Positions 1 to 8,565 of a stretch of DNA of 64,000 nucleotides are shown piece by piece (within the stretch, counting starts at the first letter, position 1; every line of letters begins with the position of its first letter). The stretch comes from Limnobacter sp. MED105. GTDB lineage: Bacteria; Pseudomonadota; Gammaproteobacteria; Burkholderiales; Burkholderiaceae_B. Below the pieces are notes generated by a model. That model worked only from the letters and a program-made list of their open reading frames with translations. It was not told the origin of the DNA and did not search any database. Both the position numbers and the translations under genes were made by a program. Location: contig NZ_ABCT01000004.1 in assembly GCF_000170915.1 (NCBI RefSeq), forward strand, positions 124,001-188,000, given 5' to 3'.

Positions 1-454
1 AATATTCACGTATAGAAGAGCGAAGCACCGCGCGGCCGTCCGCATGGCGGGAATAGGGGGTAGGGCCGGCGCCCTTGAGTTGTAGCTGGCGGTACTGTTT
101 GCCCTTGCGAATTTCTGCAATCAGCAGGGCTCGGCCATCGCCCAGCTGGGGCACAAACTGCCCGAACTGGTGGCCGCAATATACGCTGGCTCGGCTTTGA
201 TAACCGGGAAACGGGGTGTTGCCAGAAAGAACATCAATACCCTGTGCCTTGCTCAATTCTTCAGCATTTAAACCCACCTCATTGGCCAAGGCCGTATTCA
301 GGTGAACCAGGCTGACTTCTGTGCGAAGGGGCGTGGCGGGCACTTCGGCAAGATATGGCGCACCTAAACTTGCGTATTCTTGAACCAAAATAGAATCGTG
401 ATTATGAAACAAAGGGCGGTCCTGAAGTATAGTTTCGTTAAACAACCCCACCAT
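1..454 (-). CDS. selO: SelO/YdiU family protein adenylyltransferase, N-terminal part (cut by window edge)
   Basis: The gene runs off the left edge, so only about 151 N-terminal residues are visible. Translation from the ATG at 454 contains GHQFGQFVPQLGDGRA and then LKGAGPTPYSRHADGRAVLR, the signature blocks of the SelO (YdiU, UPF0061) pseudokinase family. Members transfer AMP from ATP to Ser, Thr or Tyr of target proteins and have been linked to redox homeostasis. The catalytic core lies outside the window. No strong ribosome binding site precedes this ATG, but the reading frame is open and the N-terminus aligns with the family. It is divergent from the acyl-CoA ligase gene at 508. Confidence 0.9.
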   Translation of the reverse strand, partial: MVGLFNETILQDRPLFHNHDSILVQEYASLGAPYLAEVPATPLRTEVSLVHLNTALANEVGLNAEELSKAQGIDVLSGNTPFPGYQSRASVYCGHQFGQFVPQLGDGRALLIAEIRKGKQYRQLQLKGAGPTPYSRHADGRAVLRSSIREY

Positions 455-507
455 TGTAGTCGGGGAAGGCCGCAGAACAAACGTAATACCTGGAGGAGAG
501 AGCGCAA

Positions 508-2145
508 ATGCAAGGTTTGATGATGAACATGCCCCTGTTGATTTCATCGGTGATGGAACACGCAGAGCGGCACCACCCGCATGTTGAAGTTGTGTCACGC
601 CGCACGGAAGGCGATATTCATCGGACCACCTACGGCGAAGTGGCCAAACGCACCAAGAAACTGGCCAATACCCTGACCAGCCTGGGTGTTCAACAAGGTG
701 AAAACATTGCCACGTTGGCCTGGAACGGCTATCGCCATGTGGAAATTTATTATGCGGTGTCAGGTATGGGTGCAGTGGTGCACACCTTGAATCCACGCTT
801 GTTTCCCGAGCAACTGGTTTACATCATCAACCATGCGAAAGACACAATGGTGTTTTTCGACAGCACCTTTGCGCCATTGATCAAAGCAATTGCGCCAGCA
901 TGCCCAACCGTGAAGCGCTGGGTACAAATGTGCGATGAAGCTGCCATGCCTGCTGAGCAGGCAGTGGCGGGCTGCCTGAACTACGAAGCCTTGATCAAAG
1001 ACGCTTCGGATCACTATGTGTGGCCGCAACTGGATGAAAACGCAGCTTCAGGTCTGTGCTACACATCCGGTACAACTGGCAACCCAAAGGGGGCCTTGTA
1101 TTCACACAGGTCTACCGTACTTCATGCAATGGCGGCCTGCACACCCGATGCATTGGGCTTGAGCAGCCGCGACACCATTTTGCCTGTAGTGCCCATGTTC
1201 CACGTCAACGCTTGGGGTATCCCCTACATTGCCTTGATGACGGGTGCAAAAATGGTGATGCCTGGCGGGGCTTTGGATGGTGCTTCCATTTACGAACTGC
1301 TGGAAAGCGAGAAGGTGAATTTCTCGGCCGGCGTACCCACCGTGTGGTTGGGTTTGTTGAACCATGTACAGCAAAACGGGTTGAAGTTTACCTACTTTAA
1401 CCGCACCGTGATTGGTGGCTCTGCCGCGCCAGCAGCGATGATTAAAACGCTGAACAGTTTGGGTGTTGAGGTTATTCATGCCTGGGGCATGACTGAACTT
1501 TCGCCCCTGGGCACCGTATGCCGCTTGAAGGCTCAGCACATGGAGTTGTCGCTGGAAGAAAAGCAAAACATCATGCAAAAGCAGGGCACCGCAATTTTCG
1601 GTGTGGACATGAAAATTGTCAGCGACGATGGTGAGGAATTGCCTTGGGATGGCGAGGCCTTTGGTGATTTGCTGGTTCGCGGGCATTGGGTAATTGACAG
1701 CTACTACGGCGGAGAAGGTGCAAAGGCATTCACAACCGACAAGGATGGCAAGAAGTGGTTTGCCACCGGTGATGTTTCGAAGATCAATCGCGAAGGTTTC
1801 ATGCAGATTACGGATCGCAGCAAAGACGTGATCAAGTCAGGCGGTGAATGGATTAGCTCAATCGACCTTGAAAACGTGGCCATGGCGCACCCTGCGGTGC
1901 ATGAGGCGGCCGTGATTTCTGTTTACCATCCGAAATGGGATGAACGCCCACTGCTGGTGGTAGTGCGCAAGCCAGGTGTGGAGGTTAGCAGGGAAGAACT
2001 GCTGAACTTCTATGAAGGCAAGGTAGCGAAGTACTGTTTGCCCAACGATGTGGCATTTGTAGATGAATTGCCGCACACCGCGACTGGTAAAATACAGAAA
2101 TTGAAGTTGCGTGAGCAGTTCAAAGACTACAAGCTACCCAACTAA
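508..2145 (+). CDS. AMP-binding long/medium-chain acyl-CoA synthetase
   Basis: A 545-residue member of the ANL adenylate-forming superfamily, expected to activate fatty acids to acyl-CoA in the cytoplasm through an acyl-AMP intermediate. Seen in the sequence: the P-loop-like A3 motif [11 protein letters not shown] near residue 186, the TGD motif before [16 protein letters not shown] near residue 440, and the C-terminal catalytic lysine motif [12 protein letters not shown] near residue 527. A GGAGGAG ribosome binding site at 492-498 supports the ATG at 508. Length and the [12 protein letters not shown] segment are typical of the AlkK/FadK-like medium- to long-chain ligases of Burkholderiales. 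The chain-length preference cannot be read from sequence. Confidence 0.9.
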   Translation: MQGLMMNMPLLISSVMEHAERHHPHVEVVSRRTEGDIHRTTYGEVAKRTKKLANTLTSLGVQQGENIATLAWNGYRHVEIYYAVSGMGAVVHTLNPRLFPEQLVYIINHAKDTMVFFDSTFAPLIKAIAPACPTVKRWVQMCDEAAMPAEQAVAGCLNYEALIKDASDHYVWPQLDENAASGLCYTSGTTGNPKGALYSHRSTVLHAMAACTPDALGLSSRDTILPVVPMFHVNAWGIPYIALMTGAKMVMPGGALDGASIYELLESEKVNFSAGVPTVWLGLLNHVQQNGLKFTYFNRTVIGGSAAPAAMIKTLNSLGVEVIHAWGMTELSPLGTVCRLKAQHMELSLEEKQNIMQKQGTAIFGVDMKIVSDDGEELPWDGEAFGDLLVRGHWVIDSYYGGEGAKAFTTDKDGKKWFATGDVSKINREGFMQITDRSKDVIKSGGEWISSIDLENVAMAHPAVHEAAVISVYHPKWDERPLLVVVRKPGVEVSREELLNFYEGKVAKYCLPNDVAFVDELPHTATGKIQKLKLREQFKDYKLPN

Positions 2146-2172
2146 GTACCCAACTAAATTTAGAGAAGTTCA

Positions 2173-2475
2173 ATGATCAAGCACATCGTACTCTGGCAGT
2201 TGAAAGACGAAGCCCTTGGCAACAACAAGGCCCGCAACATGGAACTGGTGAAGGAAAAGCTGATGGCTTGCGCCAACATCGTGCCCGGCATTGTGGACTT
2301 TGAAGTGGGCTTGGGTGGTACCAGCCTTGAATGCACTTATGACGTGGTGTTGTACTCGACTTTCGAGAACAAAGCCGCGCTGGATGCCTACGCGGTGCAC
2401 CCCACTCACGAAGCCATCAAAAGCTTTATTGGTGAAGTGCGCACAGCTCGACAGTGCATGGATTACGAAGTCTAA
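2173..2475 (+). CDS. Dabb (stress-response A/B barrel) domain protein
   Basis: A 100-residue cytoplasmic protein that fits the Dabb dimeric alpha/beta-barrel family (the N-terminal pattern IKHIVLWQLKDEA, then a central VPGIVDFEVGL and a final HPTHEAIKSF). It starts 27 bases after the ligase stop codon with AGAGAAG upstream, so the two are probably cotranscribed. The exact function of bacterial single-domain Dabb proteins is not established; some family members act as cyclases or stress proteins. No catalytic assignment is made. Confidence 0.85.
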   Translation: MIKHIVLWQLKDEALGNNKARNMELVKEKLMACANIVPGIVDFEVGLGGTSLECTYDVVLYSTFENKAALDAYAVHPTHEAIKSFIGEVRTARQCMDYEV

Positions 2476-2487
2476 AAACAGCTTCGA

Positions 2488-3297
2488 CTAAAGCTTGGGC
2501 GACAGGGGTATTTCAAACCTTTGTCGCCCAATTTCATTTCCAGCCGGGTTGAATGTAATTTCGGTGAAGTGAACGGTGTTGCTGCGGTCTAGTAGAATTA
2601 CCGCGCTTGAGCGGGTGCCGTACAAGGGCGACACAATTTTCACGGCAGACAGCATTTTCTCCCATTCATAAGGCACACCGGTGCTGGGCAACTCTGCATC
2701 TTCCGCAAGCCTCGTATTGGTGAGTAAGCCCAGCAGGGTTTGCTCAAAGGCAGCCAGTGAAGTGTGGTTTGAGCAATTCGCCTCAATTTCTTGTTGCAGT
2801 CCTGTTTTCAACAGACGTGATTTTGGCCAGGGCGCATTCAGGTAGCCATTGGACAGGCTGTGTAGGCCATTTTGCAAGGCGACTGAGTAATCGAGCCCAT
2901 TGCCAAGTTTCAGGCTTTGGTTGCTGGTGCAGAGTAGGTTCAGCGATTGCAGGTTGCCATGAATCAAATTAAAACCCGCGTACTGAAGGGAGGCCTTCTC
3001 TTCGGGTGTTGCTCTGGTTTGAATTGCATCGAGTACCAACTGGCCGCGCGATGGGGCCGTGCCAGGCATGTTCAATGTGCTGTTTCTGACATTGGTCAAA
3101 AGGGCAAACTCGGCATTGCTGCCAATACCAAGCCAGGTGCCGCCGGATTGCAGGTCTTTACCAGCCCAAAGCGAGCCATAAACTGTTGACCAAACCTGTA
3201 ATGGAGCGGTGGGGCGATCGTGAAATTCATCCCGGTTGGCCAGGCAAATAAAGGGATAGCCGGGGTGCGCGTTAATGGCAAGCACGGCCAGGCACAT
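2488..3297 (-). CDS. NRDE (TANGO2-like) family protein
   Basis: A 269-residue protein opening with Met-Cys and carrying the family-defining NRDE motif at about residues 21-24 (CLANRDEFHDRPTAP). The TANGO2/NRDE family is an Ntn-hydrolase-like fold with an exposed second-residue cysteine; its biochemical role in bacteria is unsettled, with heme handling proposed for eukaryotic relatives. It is the last gene of a minus-strand unit: its ATG overlaps the stop of the DUF4936 gene by one base (TAATG). Confidence 0.88.
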   Translation of the reverse strand: MCLAVLAINAHPGYPFICLANRDEFHDRPTAPLQVWSTVYGSLWAGKDLQSGGTWLGIGSNAEFALLTNVRNSTLNMPGTAPSRGQLVLDAIQTRATPEEKASLQYAGFNLIHGNLQSLNLLCTSNQSLKLGNGLDYSVALQNGLHSLSNGYLNAPWPKSRLLKTGLQQEIEANCSNHTSLAAFEQTLLGLLTNTRLAEDAELPSTGVPYEWEKMLSAVKIVSPLYGTRSSAVILLDRSNTVHFTEITFNPAGNEIGRQRFEIPLSPKL

Positions 3298-3626
3298 TAC
3301 TGTTTCACCTCATTACCCACCTCATTATCCACCTGGGTGAACACCTCTACGTGCCGACTGGGCACGACTGGAAAGTCAGCAAAACAAACGTTGGCCAGTT
3401 GCGCCAGTGTCTCGATGAATGCAGCCTCGCAAGCGGAGTGTTCATGTGCGGGGTGAATTACTTCCATCAAGGTGAAGTAAGGTTTGTCCACTTCTTCACG
3501 TTGAAAAAGCTGGCTGTGGCCCAAGCCTTGTTGTTTCAAACGTGCGGCCATGCGTTCGGCGCACTGCAAACCCAAAGCAATGTCGGCTTTGGGTATGCGG
3601 TAGTAAATGAAAAGCTGGCGCGTCAT
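3297..3626 (-). CDS. DUF4936 family protein
   Basis: A 109-residue soluble protein resembling the DUF4936 family, which is found next to ygfZ in many Burkholderiales. Visible features are the start RQLFIYYRIPKAD, a segment with alternating strand and helix character, and an acidic FTQVDNEVGNEV tail. Its ATG overlaps the stop of ygfZ (ATGA) and its stop overlaps the next start, so the three genes should be translated as a coupled unit. A ferredoxin-like (Dabb-type) fold is plausible. No function is known. Confidence 0.8.
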   Translation of the reverse strand: MTRQLFIYYRIPKADIALGLQCAERMAARLKQQGLGHSQLFQREEVDKPYFTLMEVIHPAHEHSACEAAFIETLAQLANVCFADFPVVPSRHVEVFTQVDNEVGNEVKQ

Positions 3627-4525
3627 TCAAACACGCTGCCTTTTTGATGTACATCGTAGGGAGGTGGCTGAACGTTCAACGCAATGGCGCCAGCGTCATT
3701 TTTGACAGTGAAAATAGCACCGCTTTGTTCGGCATCGTCTACTGGCAATTCAACCAGCAAATACTGCTGACCATTGAAGTTCACCGCAGTGGCTACAGCA
3801 CCTGCTGGTTCGTTTTCTTTTCCGGCAAGCCAAACATCCTGCCCTGCGGTAACGGTTAAAGAGCCTGTTGCCGTGGCTTGAAACACGCGCCGCTTCACCT
3901 TGCCCAGGTAGTGGCTTCTGGCCACAATTTCCTGGCCGGGGTAACAGCCTTTGCTAAAACTGACACCACCCACCAAGTCGAAATTAATGGCCTGCGGAAT
4001 GAACATTTCTACAGTGGGTTGTGACACATAAGCGATGCCAAGTTGCTGCAGGGCAAACTCGAATTGATCATCGGCGGCGCTGGATTGTTCGGTTTTTCCG
4101 TTGCCCACTACAAGCTGAAAACCAGGCGTTGAGCCGTTCAATGCGCGCAGGCTGGCGGTGGCGGTGCCCTGTTCATCCCACTGAACCCGCATGGGTGAGG
4201 TTGGCCCCGAATCAGGCACAAAAGCAAGTTGATAATCAGCCGTGCAGTCGCGCACTTTGCATTTGCTGCGCAACACAAACATGCTCAGGCGTTTAACCAA
4301 GGCTGTAACTGTTTCTTGGCGGCAAACCAAAAACACCTGCTTGCCGTGGCGCAATACGAAAAAGCTACCCAGCAAGCGGCCTTTTGCAGTACACAGGCCC
4401 GCCATGCGCAGTTGACTTTCAGCCATGCCGGCCACGTCGTTGCTGAGTTGTGATTGAAGAAAGGTCACTGCGTCGTCTCCGTCCACGCCAATGACACCCC
4501 AACGCGATAAAAACTGTGCAGACAT
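3623..4525 (-). CDS. ygfZ: YgfZ/GcvT-domain tRNA-modifying / Fe-S cluster repair protein
   Basis: A folate-binding protein of about 300 residues related to the glycine-cleavage T protein. The signature KGCYPGQEIVARSHYLGKVK (K-G-C-Y-x-G-Q-E) is present in the C-terminal half. YgfZ helps maintain Fe-S enzymes such as MiaB in a folate-dependent manner. The frame stays open upstream to 4768, but that extension would be antisense to the mltG start. The ATG at 4525 (MSAQFLSRWGVIGV) matches the family N-terminus and was chosen. It heads the ygfZ-DUF4936-NRDE unit. Confidence 0.88.
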   Translation of the reverse strand: MSAQFLSRWGVIGVDGDDAVTFLQSQLSNDVAGMAESQLRMAGLCTAKGRLLGSFFVLRHGKQVFLVCRQETVTALVKRLSMFVLRSKCKVRDCTADYQLAFVPDSGPTSPMRVQWDEQGTATASLRALNGSTPGFQLVVGNGKTEQSSAADDQFEFALQQLGIAYVSQPTVEMFIPQAINFDLVGGVSFSKGCYPGQEIVARSHYLGKVKRRVFQATATGSLTVTAGQDVWLAGKENEPAGAVATAVNFNGQQYLLVELPVDDAEQSGAIFTVKNDAGAIALNVQPPPYDVHQKGSVFE

Positions 4526-4667
4526 GCTCAAATCCTTAGTAACAAACAAAACAAACAATGCCGATAAGCCATGGAAAAACTTTCCCGCTATCATGAATGG
4601 CAATCTCCACATTGTAGTGGCTTCTGGTAAGGTCTCGCCTTCCAACAACCCAAGGTGAAGCAAAGTC

Positions 4668-5711
4668 GTGCGCAAAGCTAAAAAAACAAAGAAAGCAATG
4701 AAAAAAACTGCGTCTGGCTGGCAATGGTTCAAACGAATTTTGATTGCCAGTGTTGTCGCACTGTCCACAATTATTGTGGCTGTTTACCTTGTTTTGAATG
4801 TGCCGATAAACCGCAGTCAGCCCCGCGTAGATGCGCATGTTAGCTCGGGACTGGGTGCACGGGCTATTGCCAATGAGTTGAATCAGCAGGGGTTGGGTGT
4901 GAGCCCAAATCTGTTTGTATTGGCAGCACGGTTAACTGGTAGCGCCGGCCAGTTGAAAGCCGGTCGATATGATCTTCCCGAGGGAATCAGTACTTTGGGT
5001 CTGGTGGATTACTTGAGCAAAGGGCAGGGGGTGTTGAGCAGTGTAGCCTTGGTGGAAGGGCAAACCGCTCGGGCTTTGTTGGCAAAATTGCGTGCACAGC
5101 CTGATTTGATCGATGATTTGCCTGGCATGGATCATCGGGCGATTGCTACAAAGTTAGGCTTGCAGGGTAACAGCCTTGAGGGCTGGATTTATCCGGATAC
5201 CTACAAATATTCGCCAGGCTCGAAGTTGTCTGAGCTATTGGGCAGGGCAGTGCGCCTGCAGCAGGTAGAACTTGAGAAGGCCTGGGCGCAAAGGGATCCC
5301 CAAACACCGTTAAAAACTCCTTATGACGCCCTGAAAATGGCCTCGATTGTCGAGAAAGAAACTGGTTTGGCCAGCGATCGTGGCAAAGTGGCAAGCGTAT
5401 TTGTGAATCGCTTGCGTGTGGGTATGTTGCTGCAAACCGACCCGACGGTAATCTACGGTGTGGGCGAGACTTTCGATGGCAATTTAACCCGCAAACACCT
5501 TCAAACTGATACGCCCTACAACAGTTATACCCGGGCCGGTTTGCCTCCAACACCTATTTCAAACCCTGGCAAGGCTGCTTTGTACGCAGCGGTGAATCCG
5601 GACAAAACTCCTTACTTTTATTTTGTAGCCAAGGGTGACGGGGGCAGTTATTTCAGCAAGAATCTGAATGAGCACAACAATGCTGTGCGCAAATATCAAC
5701 TCGGGCGGTGA
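4668..5711 (+). CDS. mltG: Endolytic murein transglycosylase MltG (YceG)
   Basis: An inner-membrane lytic transglycosylase that cleaves nascent glycan strands and so limits peptidoglycan chain length. Lys-rich N-terminus, one transmembrane helix (roughly LIASVVALSTIIVAVYLVL), then a periplasmic YceG domain with LEGWIYPDTYKY, ASIVEKETG (catalytic Glu), LLQTDPTVIYG and TPYNSYTRAGLPPTPISNPG. The start is a GTG at 4668 with AGGTGA upstream; an ATG at 4698 (MKKTASGW) is an equally possible start and would shorten the protein by ten residues. Followed after 7 bases by tmk, the usual order in proteobacteria. Confidence 0.92.
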   Translation: MRKAKKTKKAMKKTASGWQWFKRILIASVVALSTIIVAVYLVLNVPINRSQPRVDAHVSSGLGARAIANELNQQGLGVSPNLFVLAARLTGSAGQLKAGRYDLPEGISTLGLVDYLSKGQGVLSSVALVEGQTARALLAKLRAQPDLIDDLPGMDHRAIATKLGLQGNSLEGWIYPDTYKYSPGSKLSELLGRAVRLQQVELEKAWAQRDPQTPLKTPYDALKMASIVEKETGLASDRGKVASVFVNRLRVGMLLQTDPTVIYGVGETFDGNLTRKHLQTDTPYNSYTRAGLPPTPISNPGKAALYAAVNPDKTPYFYFVAKGDGGSYFSKNLNEHNNAVRKYQLGR

Positions 5712-5718
5712 CTGCCTC

Positions 5719-6369
5719 ATGAAAAAGCAAAAACAGGGTTATCTGATCAGTTTTGAAGGCGTAGACGGTGCAGGAAAATCATCGCACATTGCGCGAGTCA
5801 AAGCGCGCCTTGAAGAATTGGGTTTTGAATGCCTGCAAACCCGTGAACCCGGGGGTACACCCGTGGGTGAAGCCATTCGGGAGTTGGTGTTACACCACGA
5901 CATGGATGTGAATACTGAGTTACTGCTCATGTATGCGGCACGCAGACAACACATGGTTGAAACCATTCAGCCCGCACTGGATCGCGGCGTGTGGGTAATT
6001 ACGGACCGTTTTGAGGACAGCAGCTTTGCCTATCAGGCTGGCGCAGGTGGTGCCAGCTGGGAGGACTGCCAGCAATTGAGCAAGTGGGCCTTGAAGGGAT
6101 TCGAGCCCACATTGACATTTCTGTTCGATTTGCCGATTGCTATTTCGCAAAGTCGCATACAGGGCAGGGCGGGTGCTAGCGACAAATTTGAGGAAAAGCC
6201 GACAGGTTATTTTGAGGCAGTGCGCGCCGGTTTTATCAAACGCTCGCAGTTGAACCCTCGCCGCATCCGCTTGATCGACGCTCAGCCTTCTGAATCAGAA
6301 GTGGGAGAAACCGTGCTGGCTGAACTCGACAAGTTCATGCGAACACATTTGAACCTGGGTCTGGCATGA
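5719..6369 (+). CDS. tmk: Thymidylate kinase
   Basis: Phosphorylates dTMP to dTDP. The roughly 216-residue protein has the P-loop EGVDGAGKSS near residue 12, the dTMP-binding TREPGGTPVGE segment, the DRFEDSSFAYQ motif and the late lysine/arginine-bearing lid. The frame is open from 5668 within mltG, but the ATG at 5719 (MKKQKQGYLISFEG) gives the normal family N-terminus and was chosen. Its stop overlaps the holB start (ATGA), so translation is coupled. Confidence 0.94.
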   Translation: MKKQKQGYLISFEGVDGAGKSSHIARVKARLEELGFECLQTREPGGTPVGEAIRELVLHHDMDVNTELLLMYAARRQHMVETIQPALDRGVWVITDRFEDSSFAYQAGAGGASWEDCQQLSKWALKGFEPTLTFLFDLPIAISQSRIQGRAGASDKFEEKPTGYFEAVRAGFIKRSQLNPRRIRLIDAQPSESEVGETVLAELDKFMRTHLNLGLA

Positions 6370-7322
6370 CCACCGCAAGCTGGTTGTTGCGCGCCAAGAC
6401 GCAGTTGGGCAATTTGATGCAAGCCACTACGGCACCAATACTGGTGCATGGCCATCAACCCAAAGGGCTTTATGAGTTGGTGGGGCAGCACCTTGCCGAA
6501 TTGCTTTGCGAGACACCTGCGGGCAAAAAACCTTGCCTGCAATGTCCTGGTTGCCACATGCGTTTGGCCGGCAATCATCCTGACTTACGCTACTTGATGC
6601 CACAGGCTGTCGGGCTTGAACTCGGTTTTAATGTTGAAGTAAAAACCGGTGTCAAACCGAGTCAGGATATTCGAATCGATGACGTGCGGGATCTTCAAAA
6701 CTATTTCAATACAGCGTCCAGCCGCGGAGCCTCCCGTTATGTGGTGGTTTATCCCTTTGACAACATGAATGCAAACACTGCGAATGCGCTTCTGAAAACG
6801 CTTGAGGAGCCAGCCAATGGTTTGCGGTTTGTGTTGGTGGGCAGCCGTGTCGACAAGCTGTTGCCGACCATTCGTTCACGATGTCAAGAATTGACCATGC
6901 CTATGCCGGCAATTGCCGAATGTTTGGCTTGGCTGGAGGCGCAAGGTGTACAACAGCCAGATGTGGCCTTGGGTGTTGCCATGAATGATCCTTTTGAGGC
7001 GCTCGGCCTGGCACAAACATCAGCAGACCAGCTTGATTTGCGCAAAAAGTTTCTGGAGTGGCTTGCCAATCCCGACCAGCATGCCAACCCGCCAGCAGGG
7101 CTCGAAAAAGTAGGTTTGCCGGTAGTGCTTGAACTGGCCATGCGCTTGTGTAGCGATTGTGTTGCGCAGGCCCATGGCTTGAAAGGCAATAACTTTCCCT
7201 GGCTTGCACCCAAGCTAATGTGGGTGAAATCGATTGGTGTGGAGCGCTCAGCCAGTTGTATCAAAATTTGCAGAAGGAATTTCGTCTGGCGAATCATCCT
7301 ATTAACCCCCGTTTGGCGCTAG
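6366..7322 (+). CDS. holB: DNA polymerase III delta' subunit, apparently frameshifted near the 3' end
   Basis: A clamp-loader subunit of the AAA+ type. Seen: the N-terminal domain with a Cys cluster (PCLQCPGCHMRLAGNHPD), the IRIDDVRDLQNYF segment, NANTANALLKTLEEP and PTIRSRCQ, typical of HolB. In frame the protein ends with 35 to 40 residues unlike the family. The minus-one frame, entered at about 7210-7220, instead reads VGEIDWCGALSQLYQNLQK and then HPINPRLALEYVGQQW up to a TAA at 7358-7360, which is the expected HolB C-terminus. A one-base deletion or a sequencing error is likely. The intact gene would span 6366-7360. Confidence 0.88.
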   Translation: MTTASWLLRAKTQLGNLMQATTAPILVHGHQPKGLYELVGQHLAELLCETPAGKKPCLQCPGCHMRLAGNHPDLRYLMPQAVGLELGFNVEVKTGVKPSQDIRIDDVRDLQNYFNTASSRGASRYVVVYPFDNMNANTANALLKTLEEPANGLRFVLVGSRVDKLLPTIRSRCQELTMPMPAIAECLAWLEAQGVQQPDVALGVAMNDPFEALGLAQTSADQLDLRKKFLEWLANPDQHANPPAGLEKVGLPVVLELAMRLCSDCVAQAHGLKGNNFPWLAPKLMWVKSIGVERSASCIKICRRNFVWRIILLTPVWR

Positions 7323-7396
7323 AGTATGTAGGGCAACAGTGGCAAAATTTAACGAAGTAATTCATTGAAAAATTCCCTTTCCGGACAACACACGCC

Positions 7397-7780
7397 ATGA
7401 CCAGTAACTTGATGAATAACCCACGCAGTAACAAAGAGGCCAATCGTCCGTGGATGCTCTCCTTAACCCTGGGTGACAAGAACACGGCGGCCAACCTGTA
7501 TATGCCTTTTATCAAGGGCGGTGGTGTATTCGTGGAAAGTGACAAAACATACAATTTGGGCGATCCAGTGTTCGTATTGCTGACCGTGGGCGAGGAAGCG
7601 AAAAAATTTCCCATCAACGGCAAGGTAGTGTGGATTTGTGGTGCGAATGCGCGTGGAGACAAGGCACAGGGCATTGGCGTGCAGTTCCCGAAAGACGACA
7701 GTGGGGAGGGTGTGCGGGTGGCAATTGAGCAAATGATTGGTAAAATGCAAAATTCCATGAAAAAAACAGCAACCTTGTAG
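7397..7780 (+). CDS. pilZ: PilZ-domain protein, type IV pilus biogenesis type
   Basis: A 127-residue single-domain PilZ protein lying between holB and tatD, the classical position of pilZ in beta- and gammaproteobacteria. The core KGGGVFVESDKTYNLGDPVF and GKVVWICGAN strands are visible. The RxxxR c-di-GMP motif is not evident in the N-terminus, as in the PilZ proteins that act in pilus assembly by contacting PilB and FimX rather than binding the nucleotide. Its stop overlaps the tatD GTG start (TAGTG). Confidence 0.85.
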   Translation: MTSNLMNNPRSNKEANRPWMLSLTLGDKNTAANLYMPFIKGGGVFVESDKTYNLGDPVFVLLTVGEEAKKFPINGKVVWICGANARGDKAQGIGVQFPKDDSGEGVRVAIEQMIGKMQNSMKKTATL

Positions 7781-8565
7781 TGTTTACTGATTCACATTGC
7801 CATCTTGATTTCCCCGGTCTGGTCGAGCAGCTCCCAGATATTCTGAGTCGAATGCAGGCAGCGCAGGTTAACCGCGCCTTGTGCATTTCTGTTCAGCTTG
7901 AAGATTTTCCCAACGTACTGGCGCTGGCTGAAAACCACCAGCAATTGTGGGCTACTGCCGGCGTGCATCCTGATTACGAAGACATTACCGAACCCACAGT
8001 TGAAAAACTGCTTGAGCTCGCCGATCACCCCAAGGTGATTGGTATCGGCGAAACGGGTTTGGATTACTTTCGCTTGAAAGGCGACCTGCAATGGCAACGT
8101 GAACGTTTCAGGGTGCACTTGCGCGCAGCCAATGTGTGTAAAAAACCAGTGATCGTTCACACCCGCGCAGCCGGTGACGACACCTTGAAAATTCTTGCCG
8201 AAGAAAATGTGCAAGGCTGTGGTGGCATTATTCACTGCTTCACAGAGTCCCTTGATTTTGCTCGAAAGGCTCTGGATTTGGGCATGTATTTGTCATTCTC
8301 GGGCATCGTCAGTTTCAAGAACGCGGCCGACCTTCGCGAGGTGGCCAGGTTTGCGCCCATGGATCGAATTCTCATTGAAACCGATTCTCCCTATCTTGCG
8401 CCTGTTCCGCACCGTGGCAAAACCAACGAGCCTAGTTTTGTTCCGCATGTGGCCAAGGTAATTGCGCAAGAGAAGGGCGTTTCAGCAGAGGAAATTGGTG
8501 TTCAAACATCTGCCAATTTTGATCGTTTGTTTGGGTTTTCAAACGCTGGAGTGGCTGCAGTTTGA
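7780..8565 (+). CDS. TatD family metal-dependent hydrolase (DNase)
   Basis: A 261-residue TIM-barrel hydrolase. Metal ligands are seen in TDSHCHLDFPG (HxH), IGIGETGLDYF (Glu), PVIVHTRAAGDD (His), IIHCFTES (His) and LIETDSPYLAP (Asp). The family acts as a 3'-5' exonuclease and D-aminoacyl-tRNA editing-related hydrolase. The start is a GTG at 7780 sharing a base with the pilZ stop. This is the TatD/YcfH-type protein that usually follows pilZ. Confidence 0.92.
   Translation: MFTDSHCHLDFPGLVEQLPDILSRMQAAQVNRALCISVQLEDFPNVLALAENHQQLWATAGVHPDYEDITEPTVEKLLELADHPKVIGIGETGLDYFRLKGDLQWQRERFRVHLRAANVCKKPVIVHTRAAGDDTLKILAEENVQGCGGIIHCFTESLDFARKALDLGMYLSFSGIVSFKNAADLREVARFAPMDRILIETDSPYLAPVPHRGKTNEPSFVPHVAKVIAQEKGVSAEEIGVQTSANFDRLFGFSNAGVAAV

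Noticed and set aside
1102-1686. 194-codon minus-strand ORF within the acyl-CoA ligase gene
   Set aside because: Antisense shadow of a gene with all ANL motifs.
4526-4768. N-terminal extension of ygfZ
   Set aside because: It would be antisense to mltG and adds a segment with no match to the YgfZ family. The ATG at 4525 fits the family start.
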